Source: an uncultured Cocleimonas sp. (GTDB taxonomy: Bacteria > Pseudomonadota > Gammaproteobacteria > Thiotrichales > Thiotrichaceae). Taken from it: a stretch of 24,522 bases of DNA. The notes beneath the pieces are model-generated. The model ran no database searches, was not told where the DNA came from, and saw only the letters and a list, made by a program, of their open reading frames with translations. Where the stretch lies: the NCBI GenBank assembly GCA_938041705.1, contig CALISP010000037.1, positions 1 to 24,522 on the forward strand, read 5' to 3'. Position 1 is the stretch's first letter. Every line of letters starts with the position of its first letter. Position numbers and translations under genes: made by a program. This document shows, piece by piece, positions 24,022 through 24,522 of this stretch.

Positions 24022-24250
24022 TCACCACTTTTCGGTAATCACCAAAATATCGTGCTCACGATAGCCTTCCACCCCTGCGCTTCTCTGGTACAGTCAGCAT
24101 CGCCTCCATCGATACCACAATCCCTGGCTCAAGCACCGTATTGAATTTTTCGCGCAGCTCCAAGCCCGCCTCACGGCCGTTGCAATGAGTCAACACGCCA
24201 AATGAATGACCGTAACCAAAATCAACTTTGGACTTGGATACTCTCACCAC
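24022..24250 (-). pseudogene. M24-family (DddP-like) gene fragment, frameshifted
   Basis: Minus-strand residues read FGYGHSFGVLTHCNGREAG, then LELREKFNTVLEPGIVVSMEAMLTVPE across about 24080-24215, the C-terminal metal site of the M24 pita-bread fold. The GREAGLELRE run is characteristic, as far as I recall, of DddP, the M24-derived DMSP lyase. After VPE the frame hits a stop at 24056, but the next frame continues AGVEGYREHDILVITE to a TGA at 24022, restoring the last metal-ligand Glu motif. A one-base indel near 24079-24082 explains this. The His (GHSFG) and two Glu (SMEAM, YREHD) ligands survive, but the N-terminal two-thirds is absent. It is dead. A different M24 peptidase origin is possible. 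Confidence 0.6.
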
Positions 24251-24522
24251 TTACAAGAGCATACCGTGTACCTATAGTGCCTCAAGTAGAGCCAGAGTGC
24301 AGAAGACGTAGTGGCCATGATTTATGGCTTTCACTTTCAGATAGATTCCGGTTGCAAACCTATTCAACATTTCAAATACCAAAAGCCAAACAAGACACCG
24401 TCAAACTACGCACTTATATTTGGATTTTGAAAAATGGTTGCACGATTAGGTGAGATAAAAATCACTCGCTTGCAAAGCAAGATAGCGATACTGAGTGAGG
24501 CTATAGAGCCGAGGAAGACTCA
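24251..24522. other. Unrecognised sequence at the right edge
   Basis: No credible gene is visible on either strand. A small hairpin (CTTGC-AAA-GCAAG) sits near 24469-24481. The region adjoins the M24-like fragment and may be further decayed or mobile-element-derived DNA, but no transposase motif or terminal repeat is recognised. Confidence 0.4.

Noticed and set aside
24202..24453. Plus-strand open frame of 83 codons at the right edge
   Set aside because: It overlaps the M24-like fragment antisense, has no recognisable motif and no clear ribosome site.

Overview
The window reads as chromosomal DNA of a marine, AT-rich gammaproteobacterium. The evidence is a split RnfABCD electron-transport operon of the gammaproteobacterial type, a TrmK-family methyltransferase, several TRAP transporters, and a catabolic cluster for the algal/diatom sulfonate 2,3-dihydroxypropane-1-sulfonate (DHPS). 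The genus cannot be fixed from the sequence. No tRNA, rRNA, CRISPR array or intact insertion sequence was seen.

Layout. 1-3758 (minus): rnfA-rnfB-rnfC-rnfD, with rnfD cut by the left edge. 4006-5925 (minus): an IclR-family regulator and a LacI-family regulator (HpsR-like). 6199-10667 (plus), divergent from them: hpsN-hpsO-hpsP and an FMN-dependent alpha-hydroxy-acid dehydrogenase. 10791-11474 (plus): trmK-like gene, ending at a perfect bidirectional terminator. 11685-16030 (minus): a TerC-family membrane protein, a TRAP binding protein, and a fused TRAP permease (DctQM). 16334-17968 (plus): a GMC-family FAD oxidoreductase, convergent with a MocR-type regulator (18023-19498, minus). 19499-20159: a gap of about 660 bases with no recognisable gene. 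20160-23786 (minus): a second TRAP system in the order dctM-dctQ-dctP, then a universal stress protein. 23787-24522: decayed DNA holding a frameshifted M24/DddP-like fragment and possibly the tail of a beta-decarboxylating dehydrogenase.

How the genes may work together (inference). A TRAP transporter imports a small anionic organosulfonate. HpsO and HpsP interconvert DHPS enantiomers through the 2-keto intermediate, and HpsN oxidises (R)-DHPS to sulfolactate. The FMN dehydrogenase could oxidise the resulting 2-hydroxy acid to sulfopyruvate, and the GMC enzyme could act on a related polyol. No desulfonating enzyme (SuyAB, ComDE/Xsc, CuyA) is present, so C-S cleavage must be encoded elsewhere.

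Regulation is the most distinctive part. The same 14-base palindrome TGTAAGCGCTTACA, typical of LacI-family operators, lies over the start of hpsN transcription and again between terC and the GMC gene, tying the two divisions into one probable regulon. Separately, a 19-base sequence TAAAAGTAGGGGGGTGTCT occurs three times identically and twice in variant form, always between genes. Three of the five copies lie about 60-70 bases upstream of a predicted transcription start. I do not recognise it; it may be a global activator site or an undescribed dispersed element.
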